From an uncultured Spartobacteria bacterium (GTDB lineage: Bacteria > Verrucomicrobiota > Verrucomicrobiia > Chthoniobacterales > Chthoniobacteraceae), in the NCBI GenBank assembly GCA_903919125.1, contig CAIXGS010000032.1, positions 1-55,275 of the forward strand: a stretch of DNA of 55,275 bases. The letters run 5' to 3'. Position numbers and translations under genes: made by a program. This document shows positions 1 through 8,954 of the stretch, in pieces (position 1 is the first letter of the stretch; each line of letters starts with the position of its first letter). Below the pieces are notes generated by a model. It did no database searches. It was given only the letters and a program-made list of their open reading frames with translations, and was not told the origin of the DNA.

Positions 1-2361
1 CGCGCTTTGAAGATTAGCGAGAAAGTGCTGGGTCCCACCCATCCGGACACGGTGACATCGTTAAACAATCTGGCGTCATTATACAGCTCCACTGGGGCGT
101 ACGCGAAGGCAGAGCCCCTTCATGTGCGCGCTTTGGAGATTCTCGAGAAAGTGCTGGGGCCCACCCATCCGAACACGGCGTCTTTGTTAGGCAATCTGGC
201 GTTTGTGTACGAGAACACTGGGGCGTACGCGAAGGCAAAACCCCTTTATGTGCGCGCTTTGGAGATTAACGAGAAAGTGCTGGGCCCCACCCATCCGGAC
301 ACGGCGCGAGCGTTAAGCAATCTGGCGAAATTATACAGATCCACTGGGGCGTACGCGAAGGCAGAACCCCTTCATGTGCGCGCTCTGGAGATTCGCGAGA
401 AAGTGCTGGGTCCTACCCATCCGGACACGGCGGCCTCGTTAAACAATCTGGCGGCATTATACCAAGCCACTGGGGTGTACGCGAAGGCAGAACCCCTTTA
501 TGTGCGCGCTTTGGAGATTCTCGAGAAAGTGCTGGGGCCCACCCATCCGAACACGGCGTCTTTGTTAGGCAATCTGGCGGTCTTAAACCAAATGCTCGGC
601 GAACCCGTCAAGGCTCGTTCATTCGCAGCAAGGTGCGTGACGGTGACGCACCAAAATCTGCAAGAGATACTGCAACTGGACGAGAGTCGGCGACTGGCTT
701 GGCAAAAGCAAAACTTGAACTTCGACGTGCTTACGCTGTTGAAGCCTGAACAGGTGGCATTATGGGTGATGCGATGGAAGGGCGCAGTCCTCGATTCTAC
801 CGTCGAAGATCAAGCTGCAGCGAACAGGATTGACCAAGCAGGGGCGTCCAAGGCGATGGGGGAATTGCGCGAACTCAGGCAAAGTCTCGCAGCAACAAGT
901 CAACGAGGCAAAGAAGCTGAACCCGAAAGAATGGTTCTTTCGCAAAAAATCAGCGCTCTGGAACGCAGCTTGGCTGGAAACTCGGTCGCACTCGGACGCG
1001 TTCGCGCAGGTACAAACCAAGTTTTGGATCAGGCGGCAACGGCTCTTCCCAAAGACGCAGTTTCAGTGGACTTTTTCCGCTTCACCCCAGTCTCGAAGGG
1101 CGAAGCAAAAGCTCATTATGGGGCGGTCATTCTCAACAGCGCTGGCGATGTCGCTTGGGCGGACCTTGGCGAGGCCCAAGCAATTAATCAGGCTGTTAGT
1201 TCTTTCCGGACGGCTTTGACCTCCTCGAGTACGTCGGCTTTTGAATCTGCGTCGAAATCTTTGTATGAGATTTTGTGGAAACCTGTCCAAAAGGTAATCC
1301 CCGAGGGAACCAAAGGCCTCTTTATTTGTCCTGATGGGGATTTGAACTTTGTTCCGTTTGCAGCGTTGAGCGATTCTGAAGGCAAGTTTCTCAGCGAACG
1401 GTACGCCATTGCTTTCATCGGAAGCGTCCGAGACTTGTTCCGAGAGCCGTTAAAAGCAACGGGCGAGAAAACGATGGCGATTTTTGCTAATCCTGTGTTC
1501 TCGAACAAAGGTTCAGGAGCGAAACTGGAACAACTTGCCGCGAACCGAGCCATCTCTATGAGGGAGATGGGAAACATCCGCCTTTCCCAACTTGCTGGGG
1601 CTGAATTGGAAGGTCGGAATGTGTCCAAAATCGCCAAGGACTCCGGTTGGAAATCAGCCCTTTTGACGGGCGCCGAGGCAACCGAACCGGCTTTAATGAG
1701 CCTCCATTCGCCCGGTGTATTGCATCTGGCGACACACGGATTCTTTCTGGATGGCAAAAGTGGAAATGCGGGAACTGGCGGGGAAAAAGACCGCGGATTA
1801 AGCGTCAAACCCGTTCAACCTGGGCTTTGGTATTCCAAGGAAAGCGCGGTTCCTCTCGCGGTGTTAGAGGAGGAGATCCTGGGACCGATGCGCAGGAGTG
1901 GGTTGGCACTCGCCGGAGCCCAAAACACCTTTCAGGCATGGGGACGAGGCGAGGCACCGCAACCCAACAACGACGGGGTGTTGACTGCTGAGGAGGCTAC
2001 CGGGCTTGACCTCCAAGGAACTTGGCTGGTCACGCTCTCCGCGTGCGAAACCGGCGTTGGTAAATCCCAGAGTGGAGAAGGTGTCTTTGGCCTGCGTCGT
2101 GCAATCATGATGGCGGGAGCGAAAAACCTTTTGATGACCCTGTGGCCCGTAAGCGACGACACCACCGGCAAAATCATGTCCGACTTTTACACCAAAGCTC
2201 TCTCTTCAGGGAAAGCGTGGGAGTCGTTGGCCGAAGTCCAGCGCGATTGGTTGGTCAAGTTGCGTAAGGAAAAGGGGCTTCAGGCCGCTGTACGAGACGC
2301 AGGTCCGTTCGCGATGGCTGTGATGGTGAATCCAGCCAACGCCGGATTGGACGGGAAATAA
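1..2361 (+). CDS. TPR-CHAT caspase-like protein (5' end missing)
   Basis: The reading frame is open from the first base, so the N-terminus lies outside the window. The first ~200 residues are near-identical 42-residue tetratricopeptide units of the kinesin-light-chain type (EKVLGPTHPDT...NNLA.LY). A ~130-residue helical linker follows, then a C-terminal CHAT domain, the caspase-like peptidase fold. Counting from codon 7, the catalytic dyad is visible as His577 in HLATHGFF and Cys680 in LSACETGVG. In this family the TPR part senses or binds a partner and the CHAT part cuts proteins. The partner and target are unknown. No CRISPR genes are nearby, so a link to TPR-CHAT of type III-E CRISPR is not supported. 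It ends 44 bp before a VapBC-type pair. Confidence 0.88.
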   Translation, partial: RALKISEKVLGPTHPDTVTSLNNLASLYSSTGAYAKAEPLHVRALEILEKVLGPTHPNTASLLGNLAFVYENTGAYAKAKPLYVRALEINEKVLGPTHPDTARALSNLAKLYRSTGAYAKAEPLHVRALEIREKVLGPTHPDTAASLNNLAALYQATGVYAKAEPLYVRALEILEKVLGPTHPNTASLLGNLAVLNQMLGEPVKARSFAARCVTVTHQNLQEILQLDESRRLAWQKQNLNFDVLTLLKPEQVALWVMRWKGAVLDSTVEDQAAANRIDQAGASKAMGELRELRQSLAATSQRGKEAEPERMVLSQKISALERSLAGNSVALGRVRAGTNQVLDQAATALPKDAVSVDFFRFTPVSKGEAKAHYGAVILNSAGDVAWADLGEAQAINQAVSSFRTALTSSSTSAFESASKSLYEILWKPVQKVIPEGTKGLFICPDGDLNFVPFAALSDSEGKFLSERYAIAFIGSVRDLFREPLKATGEKTMAIFANPVFSNKGSGAKLEQLAANRAISMREMGNIRLSQLAGAELEGRNVSKIAKDSGWKSALLTGAEATEPALMSLHSPGVLHLATHGFFLDGKSGNAGTGGEKDRGLSVKPVQPGLWYSKESAVPLAVLEEEILGPMRRSGLALAGAQNTFQAWGRGEAPQPNNDGVLTAEEATGLDLQGTWLVTLSACETGVGKSQSGEGVFGLRRAIMMAGAKNLLMTLWPVSDDTTGKIMSDFYTKALSSGKAWESLAEVQRDWLVKLRKEKGLQAAVRDAGPFAMAVMVNPANAGLDGK
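97..600 (+). repeat. 126-bp tandem coding repeats (TPR units)
   Basis: DNA units of 126 bp recur at about 97, 223, 349 and 475, each starting near GCGTACGCGAAGGCA. The 79 bp at 123-201 are identical to 501-579, exactly three units apart. Such DNA-level identity, including silent positions, suggests recent unit expansion or gene conversion. Confidence 0.85.
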
Positions 2362-2405
2362 GCATCTACTTTGACAGAATTCCAGCAAACCAGTAAGCTG
2401 GCTCC

Positions 2406-2687
2406 ATGAAAACTACCGTTGACCTCCCCAACGAGCTGGTGCGTGAAATTAAACTCCGCGCGGTCAACGAAGGCCGCAAACTGAAAGAGGTCGTGACTGA
2501 ATTGCTACGCTTTGGTCTTGAGCAAGGTGCGGCTCTTCCTAAAGCACCAGCCCCTCAGAAGGGCAAAATTGCGTTTCCTTTCTTTCCCAGTTCCTCTAAC
2601 GCGCCGGCTTCTCAAATGAGCATTGACGCGCTCATCGCTCTTGAACAGTCAGCCCAACTGGAGGAGGACCATGCCCGCCGTGGTTAG
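2406..2687 (+). CDS. VapB-like ribbon-helix-helix antitoxin
   Basis: A 93-residue protein opening MKTTVDLPNELVREIKLRA, a ribbon-helix-helix DNA-binding strand and helix typical of VapB-type antitoxins. In this family the N-terminus binds the operator and the flexible C-terminus wraps the toxin. The stop codon lies 17 bp inside the following PIN-domain gene, so the two are translationally coupled. It probably represses its own operon. The antitoxin subfamily is uncertain; the pairing with a PIN toxin is the main support. Confidence 0.82.
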   Translation: MKTTVDLPNELVREIKLRAVNEGRKLKEVVTELLRFGLEQGAALPKAPAPQKGKIAFPFFPSSSNAPASQMSIDALIALEQSAQLEEDHARRG

Positions 2688-3144
2688 CCTGTACGACACG
2701 GGTGTTTGGGTGGCTCTCTCCTTCTCAAGCCACCCGTTCCACGCGAAAGCACGGGCAGTTTTTGAACAGGCGGATTCAAGCAGACCCACCGCATTTTGCA
2801 GGGCGACACAGACCAGTTTTCTTCGCTTGCTGACCACCCCGGCGATTTGCAGCGCCTACGGTTGCAGCCCAATCACCAATCGTGAAGCTTGGGCGAAGTA
2901 CGAGGAACTTTTGGTACTGCCTCAGGTTGTTTGGCTGGCGGAACCCGTTGGAATCGAGAGTGAGTGGAGTCAGTGCGCGGCTGTTGGCAGTCCGTCGCCC
3001 AAGGTTTGGATGGACGCTTATCTGGCGGCATTCGCAATCACTGGTGGCCTGAATTTTGTGAGCTTGGACAAAGATTTCATCCGGCTCCAGCCGCGTGGTC
3101 TCCAGTTGGAACTCCTTTCTACAAGCGCCGAATTCCTCCAATAA
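2671..3144 (+). CDS. VapC-like PIN-domain toxin
   Basis: A 157-residue PIN-domain ribonuclease. The ATG at 2671 is chosen because GGAGGAGG sits just upstream and the product then begins MPAVVSLYDTGVWVAL, with the first acidic PIN residue (Asp) in place. Further acidic residues are visible in WMDAYLAAFA and SLDKDF. PIN toxins use these acids to hold Mg2+ and cut RNA, often tRNA. The preceding antitoxin overlaps its start. The whole pair sits between the CHAT gene and a secreted protein gene. Confidence 0.85.
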   Translation: MPAVVSLYDTGVWVALSFSSHPFHAKARAVFEQADSSRPTAFCRATQTSFLRLLTTPAICSAYGCSPITNREAWAKYEELLVLPQVVWLAEPVGIESEWSQCAAVGSPSPKVWMDAYLAAFAITGGLNFVSLDKDFIRLQPRGLQLELLSTSAEFLQ

Positions 3145-3160
3145 CCCCTGTCATCCTTCC

Positions 3161-4396
3161 ATGAAACGTATTTTAGCCGTCTGCATTTTGTTCATACACT
3201 GGGGGCTGCTCGCCCAAGGCGCTGAAGTCGAAGCCGAAGGAAAAGCTGCTGGCGATCTACCCCATGCCCGAGAGGAGGCGCTCGCGGATGCGTTGCGTGA
3301 GGCTGTTCGGGTTGGGGCGGGTGTCGATATTTTGAGTGCGACGTCCGTGAAGGACTTCAACCTGGATTTCGACCGTGTGCTTTCCGCCGCGTTTGGGCAT
3401 GTGAAGAACTATAAAGTCACGGGGTCTTCCCTGGGCAAGGACGGCATTTACCGCATCAAGGTGAAGGCGGATGTGGGCGCGGGAACACCTGGCATGAGCG
3501 AGACGCTGGCCCTTAGGCAAGTAGTCCAATTGAAGCAATCTCCCCGGGTTGCCTTCAAAATCGAAGAACACATTGAAGGCATCCCTGAAGGCAAGGGATA
3601 CGCGGTTGGTTGGTTCGAACAAAGTGCCCAGAAGATGCAGCTGCAAGTTGTGGATGCCGGGGCGGTTGGCGGAGCCGAAGCCAAACGGGCCGCACGGGAC
3701 GAACTGACCGGCAACAGCTCGGGTGCGGCTTTCAGACGGGCGGGCGTTGCTCAAAAAGTCGACTTTGTGATCGAGGGGAAAATCAACGGGCGTTACGCAG
3801 GAACGGAGGCACTTTTCGGAGCGTTGCCGGAGCACTGTTTTGAACTGGGGGCCGAATTGCGAGCGATCCGCCCTGATAGTGGCGAAGTGGTGGCCTCTGT
3901 AGTTGTCCCGGCGTCCGACAAGTATCGGAGCGGTTTGCAGACAAAGGAAATGGCAGCTCGTGAGGTGTTGTACAAGTCTCTCGATGGTGGCAAGGGCACA
4001 CCGGGCGGCATGGCTTTGTTCAGCAAGCTTTTTGCCCGTTGGATGGTCGAGGTGGACTGCGGCGCGATCAAACAAGTGGAGTTTGAAAAAATCTCGTCGA
4101 GCGACTTCCAGAAGGTCCAAGCTGGGCTGAGGTCCACCGACAAGGTAAGCGCCGTGTGGGAGCGCGAATTTGACTCAAAAGCGGTCTCGCACATCGACGT
4201 GGAGACGCGCCTGTCAGCGGCCGATTTGGGTGCCGAGATTCAGAAGCTGGCCAGTGGGGCGTTGGAACTGGACCGGGCAACGGACAGTTATTTGCAGTTT
4301 ACGACCAAGGCGCGTGAAAGTGGCTCTCCGCCGAAAGAAAAGGCGGCGGAGCCTGCGCAAGAAAAGGGGCTGATTCAGAAGCTGTTTGGGAAGTAG
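3161..4396 (+). CDS. Secreted protein with FlgT/LPP20-like N-terminal domain
   Basis: The start at 3161 (MKRILAVCILFIHWGLLAQGA) gives a clear Sec signal peptide, whereas the frame further upstream overlaps vapC. The mature N-terminus (about residues 22-110) has the pattern EGKAAG...AREEALADALREAVRVGAGVDI followed by VKNYKVTGSS..DGIYRIKVKADV. This resembles the flagellar FlgT N-terminal/LPP20 fold found in many periplasmic proteins. The remaining ~300 residues are not recognised, and the C-terminus is Lys/Glu rich. It is 411 residues long and probably periplasmic. No flagellar genes are nearby, so a flagellar role is not implied. Confidence 0.65.
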   Translation: MKRILAVCILFIHWGLLAQGAEVEAEGKAAGDLPHAREEALADALREAVRVGAGVDILSATSVKDFNLDFDRVLSAAFGHVKNYKVTGSSLGKDGIYRIKVKADVGAGTPGMSETLALRQVVQLKQSPRVAFKIEEHIEGIPEGKGYAVGWFEQSAQKMQLQVVDAGAVGGAEAKRAARDELTGNSSGAAFRRAGVAQKVDFVIEGKINGRYAGTEALFGALPEHCFELGAELRAIRPDSGEVVASVVVPASDKYRSGLQTKEMAAREVLYKSLDGGKGTPGGMALFSKLFARWMVEVDCGAIKQVEFEKISSSDFQKVQAGLRSTDKVSAVWEREFDSKAVSHIDVETRLSAADLGAEIQKLASGALELDRATDSYLQFTTKARESGSPPKEKAAEPAQEKGLIQKLFGK

Positions 4397-4621
4397 GAAG
4401 GTCACAGCCGGTCGGGGATGTACTTGTTGCACTGGCGTAGTGATGCAAGATGTAACTTCAGGGCGCAATAAGGTGGCGATTGCTCAAAATTGTCCGTATG
4501 ATGCTGGAGCGACATCGGCCTGGAGTAAAAAGCAGTTTTTAGAAAAATCCCCCAAATGCCCATGATCGGTTATGAGTTTAAGTTCCGACCACTCAGACGC
4601 CAAAGCCCAAGCTATAGAGGT

Positions 4622-4923
4622 GCAGGGGACAGACACTCGGGTAAAACCTTCCAAAGCGTCCCACCGCAGAGAGTCTTCCCATGGATCACGAACTCGTTGA
4701 ACGCCTGCGCCTAGCTAAATCCTCTTATGGTCAGTGAGCAGAGTGTCTGTCCCCTGCGTTCCCGCTCACTGGCAGGCGGGGCGGGGTTTGTGGAAAACGC
4801 ACGTGAAAGACAGTGTTCTACTAAAAAGAAACTAATTAGTAGAAGGTTGATGGATTGCCAAGGTTCTAAGCTGTAGACCCACAAGATAAGACCCAAAATG
4901 AGCAGAGTGTCTGTCCCCTGCGT
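4622..4923. repeat. REP-like repeat cluster (three copies)
   Basis: The 558-bp gap between 4396 and 4955 holds no credible gene. It contains three copies of the core GAGTGTCTGTCCCCTGC. One is inverted (4622-4638) and two are direct (4741-4757 and 4905-4921). The two direct copies share 25 identical bases (4735-4759 and 4899-4923). The inverted and first direct copies form 17-bp arms around ~100 bp. The arrangement resembles REP/BIME elements mobilised by REP-associated tyrosine transposases. No such transposase is present. A fourth copy lies at 23056. Confidence 0.75.
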
Positions 4924-4954
4924 CCTTGCTCAACAAGGTTGTCTTGTAACCAAT

Positions 4955-5404
4955 TTAGCCCGTTGGGCGAGAATTTGCTGCACGGCATTCCGCAAGAAAT
5001 TCGATAGGCTCACAGATTTTCAGTTCACTTTCGTAAAAAGAACGCAGGGACCTCAGATGATTGTCGTAACTGACCAGATGGGTCGCCCGCCCATTGATGG
5101 CGCACAGCAGAAACATCACATCGTCCGAGTCAACTGGGTAGTGGCGAAAATGGAAAAACGCAACAGCGACCAGTTTTGCGTGAACTGCGAGGGTTGTGAG
5201 AAACGCCTCCACCTCTGAGGCAGAAACGCCGTGTGATAGTAACTTCTCGGCGTATTCAGAAAGTGTATCCAGACTGACAAGGAGCTCAAATTCGCGACTT
5301 TGCCAGCGGTCTAAAATTTCTGCAGTCGGGCTTGTTGTGTGATTACTTCGTGCTGCGGCCAGGAGCACGTTGGTATCTAAAACGACACTGAGCGCAGACG
5401 CCAT
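4955..5404 (-). CDS. PIN-domain toxin (COG1569-like)
   Basis: A 149-residue PIN-domain protein opening MASALSVVLDTNVLLAAARS, where the first catalytic Asp lies in the DTNV motif. Further acids occur in YPVDSDDVMFLLCAI and VSYDNHL, as in the putative toxin family COG1569. The expected activity is Mg2+-dependent RNA cleavage. Its ATG overlaps the TAA stop of the gene before it (TAATG at 5402-5406), which indicates coupled translation from a toxin-antitoxin operon. The gene ends close to the REP-like repeats. Confidence 0.83.
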   Translation of the reverse strand: MASALSVVLDTNVLLAAARSNHTTSPTAEILDRWQSREFELLVSLDTLSEYAEKLLSHGVSASEVEAFLTTLAVHAKLVAVAFFHFRHYPVDSDDVMFLLCAINGRATHLVSYDNHLRSLRSFYESELKICEPIEFLAECRAANSRPTG

Positions 5405-5664
5405 TAAAGTTGCTCTGTCACGGATTGATGCTGGGCGCGGAGGGTTTCAAAGGAGGCTTGCATATTTTCCTGCTTAAGTTGAACATCCTGAGCGTTTTGA
5501 AATGCTCTTACTGCGATCTTCCTTGCCTCAGTCCCGTACCGTGTCTCTCGGAGAATCTCTAGTTCCGCTTCGTGCCTGAGAAACATTTCTACACGGGTTC
5601 CCAGATCTGGGATCGCCGCGATTCGGGCATACACATCGGAAGGTATGTCGAAGGTCATGTTCAC
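5404..5664 (-). CDS. Antitoxin partner of the PIN toxin
   Basis: An 86-residue protein opening MNMTFDIPSDVYARIAAIPDLGTRVEMFL, with a predicted short strand-helix start and a long Gln/Glu-rich helix at the C-terminus. It immediately precedes and overlaps the PIN toxin gene by one base. Small proteins of this type upstream of COG1569 toxins act as antitoxins. I do not recognise a named domain, so the role rests mainly on position, size and coupling. Confidence 0.68.
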   Translation of the reverse strand: MNMTFDIPSDVYARIAAIPDLGTRVEMFLRHEAELEILRETRYGTEARKIAVRAFQNAQDVQLKQENMQASFETLRAQHQSVTEQL

Positions 5665-5774
5665 TGGAACAGCTTAAGCTACCCAGCCGAATAGGCAAGA
5701 ACCACCCGCCGAGATCCCGCAAGTCGACAAACTCATGTCAACGATCCCGTGCAGGGCATTCGTAACTCAACCGC

Positions 5775-7730
5775 CTACCACGCGTCTGTGCGGAACGGAG
5801 AGGCAGACAGTCCGGCGCCGTTGAGAAGATTACATCCCTCGGGATTCTCTGCCCACGCATAGCGGACGGCCACCGGTTGGAGAACCTCCGGACTGCTAAC
5901 GACCACAGAGTCGCCTTCGATCCGCGCCTTCGCCCAGACGAACTTTCGATCCGCGCCCGCGATCGCGAAGCGACGGAGTTCGCCACCCTTTGCCTGCAAC
6001 CCAGCGGCGTGGCTGAAGACGAGGCGCACCTCCGAACCGTCGAGCTTCATCTCAACGTAGCGCGGTCCACTGGATTCAATTGCCTGGCCGTACGTCTTCT
6101 CCAAGGCAACCAGCGCGAGACGCCGGCCGACATCCTGCTTATTCACGGGATGAATCGTGTAGCTATCGCCAAGCTCGATCCCGACCGCGATCCCCACTTT
6201 GGGCACCTCGTCGGCAACACGCACTTGGGCCTCGCGCAAATAGGGCCAGCTATCACGCGGTCGATCGGCCTCTTCGTAGGGCAATCCATTGTTCACCAGT
6301 TGCTGCAGCACGAACGGAAAATCGCCCTGGCCCCACTGCGCTCGCCAATCCTGAATCATCGCCGCGAGTAACGGACGGTACTCGGCGTGGCGGGAAGCAT
6401 TGCTCTCGCCCTGATACCAGATCACGCCGCGTAATCCATACGGCACCAGTGGCGCGATCATCCCAGTGTAAAGCGCGCCCGGCACATTCCGCATCACCAT
6501 ACGACTCGGCTTCGGCCGCGCTGCCAAGGCGTCCGGGGGCAGGGGAGCGAAAGCGCTTTCCTGTCGCAAAAGCCATTCGTCACCCACCTTGCCGACATCC
6601 GCCACAGGCAAGCCGAGCTGGTGACCGGAAACCCAAGGGCCGGCCTTCTCCGTTGCCGAGACAATGCGCACCGCGATCACGTTACGGCCCGCTTTAACGA
6701 GCCTGCCCGGCACCTGATACCGGCGCTGCTGCGAGTAGAATTCGGGCGGCAGATCGGCGGCGTGGCCGATTTCCTCACCGTTCCAATAAGCGGTATCATA
6801 CTGCTCTGAGATCCAGACTAGTTTCAGCTCAAATGGCTTACCCGCAGCCTAGGCTGGGAGTTCGACCTCTTTGCGGATCCAAAATACGCCGCCGGACTTG
6901 AATCCTTGTTGCCCCCATTGAGCCGGGAAACGGGCCGCTTTCCAATCCGTAGTATCAGCAGAAAAGTCCGCCCAACCCTTGGCGGATTCCGCGATGGGCG
7001 GCGGACGCACGCCGTGCTTCTCCTCCCAAGCCGTGCGGGCGGCGGGAAAGAGTCGTGTCACTTCCGGCTGAGCGACCATCTCAGCCACTTCAGCATCCGA
7101 CCTCATCGCGACGGCGGGAATGCCATGGAGCACCTCGAGTCGGGTCCATGATTCAATAGGCGTGCCACCGACGGAAGAATGAATCAGGCCCACTGGGACT
7201 TTCAGCTCCTCCTGCAACTTCCGGCCGAAATAATAGGCGGCGGCTGAAAACGGCCGAACACTATTCGGGGCGCACAGCGACCACTCGCCTTTCACATCCG
7301 TCACTGGCCTGAGCACAGGATTGGCCGCGACTGTGAAAAGACGGATCAACGGGTGATTCGCGGCTGCCACCTCCCTGTCGGCGTCGGCACTATCGCCCAC
7401 CGACATAGTCATGTTCGACTGACCTGAGCATAACCAAACCTCGCCGACCAAGACGTCATGGAAAGAGACCGAGCCGGCCTTTAAAGTGCGCGGCTCAGCA
7501 CTAGCCGGCATGGCATCCAGCATCACTTTCCATCGTCCTTCGGAGTCGGCCGTCGTGGATTTCACCTGCCCGGCGAATTCCACGGTGACGCGCTCTCCGA
7601 TATCGCCCGTTCCCCAGACGGGTACGGCTTGGTTGCACTGCAATACCATGTGGTCGGAAAAAAGAGCCGGTAACTTCGCTTCGGCCAAGGCGAGCGAACT
7701 AAAGAAGATCAGAAATAAATTGCGGAGCAT
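5775..7730 (-). pseudogene. Sialate O-acetylesterase-type gene with an in-frame TAG
   Basis: One continuous frame of 652 codons is interrupted only by a TAG at 6851-6849 (codon 294). Both sides belong to the SGNH sialate O-acetylesterase family. The first part has a signal peptide (MLRNLFLIFFSSLALAEA), the SDHMVLQ strand and the nucleophile motif GQSNM (Ser105). The second part has GVIWYQGESN and the acid-base region SYTIHPVNKQDVG. The stop falls before AAGKPFELKLVW, where relatives often carry Trp, so one TGG to TAG change would explain it. No frameshift is present. It could be a real pseudogene, an assembly error or a readthrough gene. If intact it would be a secreted deacetylase of acylated sugars. 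Confidence 0.82.
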
Positions 7731-7992
7731 GTGGATGAGTTTGAGTCAATTTGATCCAATGGAGATGGATGGATGGAGGGAAGTCGTCAGTTTGTCTACG
7801 CTCGCGAGATTCCGCGATTTTAAAAAGCGATGACAACCTCAACTCGCTCCAAAACTACCGCATCCTACGCCATCACCATGAACTCGCCCGCTCGTCCAAG
7901 CTGAAAAAATCGTCAGGGGGGCAAAAGAGAATTACCGTCTCCGAGGGTGCGTTTCTGAGCGTGTGTTTTTTTCAGGCTTGGGCTAGGTGTAA

Positions 7993-8790
7993 ATGGTGCG
8001 CGTATTCACCCAGCTTTTCCTTATTGTAGCCCTCTCGACGGGTAGCCTTTTTGCCGAACCTGCCAAGCCTCTTCGGGCTCTGATGATCACTGGCGGTTGC
8101 TGCCACGACTACACCAATCAAAAGCGAATTCTCTCCGAGGGCATTTCAGCGCGGACCCCTGTGGAATGGACGATCGTTCACGACGTCGAAATGGTGGATG
8201 GGAAGGATGTGGCGGCGTCCCGGGAGCACTTGTCGACGGCTTATGCAAAAGACAATTGGGCAAACGGTTACGATGTGGTTGTCCATAACGAGTGCTACGG
8301 AGCGATGAAGGATCCTGCGACACTGAAGCGGATTGCGAAAGGACACACCGAAGGGAACGTGCCGGCGGTGTTTTTGCACTGCGCCATGCACAGTTATCGG
8401 ATGGCTGCTGATGAGGACGCGAACCTGTGGAGGGAGTTGATCGGGGCGAAAAGCATGTACCACGAACCCGGGGCGGTTTTGACGGTGAAAACGGTCGAGG
8501 GGACGCATCCCGTGATGCGCGGGTTCCCTGCGGAGTTCACGACCCCAGAGAAGGACGAGCTCTACATTCTGGAAAAAGTGTATGACAGCGCGACGGTTCT
8601 GGCGCACTCCTACACGGAGAAACTTAAGGTGCAGAATCCCGTGATTTGGGTGAATACGGTGGGGAAACTGCGCACCTTTTCGACCTCTTTAGGGCACACA
8701 AACGCTGTGATGCAGACTCCTGAATATTTGGATCTTGTGACTCGCGGGTTGCTCTGGACCTGCGGGCGTCTCGAGGGAGCAGCGAAGTAG
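7993..8790 (+). CDS. ThuA-like domain protein, secreted
   Basis: A 265-residue protein with a Sec signal peptide (MVRVFTQLFLIVALSTGSLFA). It then has the ThuA-like glutamine-amidotransferase-type fold: RALMITGGCCHDY near the start, FLHCAMHSYR in the middle, and GTHPVMRGFP and LGHTNAVM toward the end. ThuA-like proteins are abundant in PVC bacteria near sugar-modifying genes, but their reaction is mostly undefined. It is transcribed divergently from the broken esterase gene, and the 262-bp gap between them should hold both promoters. Confidence 0.86.
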   Translation: MVRVFTQLFLIVALSTGSLFAEPAKPLRALMITGGCCHDYTNQKRILSEGISARTPVEWTIVHDVEMVDGKDVAASREHLSTAYAKDNWANGYDVVVHNECYGAMKDPATLKRIAKGHTEGNVPAVFLHCAMHSYRMAADEDANLWRELIGAKSMYHEPGAVLTVKTVEGTHPVMRGFPAEFTTPEKDELYILEKVYDSATVLAHSYTEKLKVQNPVIWVNTVGKLRTFSTSLGHTNAVMQTPEYLDLVTRGLLWTCGRLEGAAK

Positions 8791-8954
8791 CTGGGAGCCT
8801 TAGGGGGCTTTCCCTACATTTCAAGAGCACGTTTCCTGAGGAGTGCGGGACTTCTACCCTCTGGCAGACGCTCCCAACTGCCTCCGCTTTTCGCGGTACC
8901 TCTGTTCCATGACATTTTACTGGAGTTGGTAAAGGCCCTGTAAATGATCGCTTA

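Noticed and set aside
1-2361. Link of the TPR-CHAT protein to a type III-E CRISPR (Craspase) system
   Set aside because: No CRISPR array, gRAMP effector or other cas gene is present in the window.
3257-4120. Long minus-strand frame (287 codons) opposite the FlgT-like gene
   Set aside because: It lies fully inside a gene with a signal peptide and a plausible domain; the antisense translation is His/Arg-rich, as expected from a shadow.
4622-4923. CRISPR array
   Set aside because: Only three widely spaced copies with one inverted, unequal spacing, and no cas genes.
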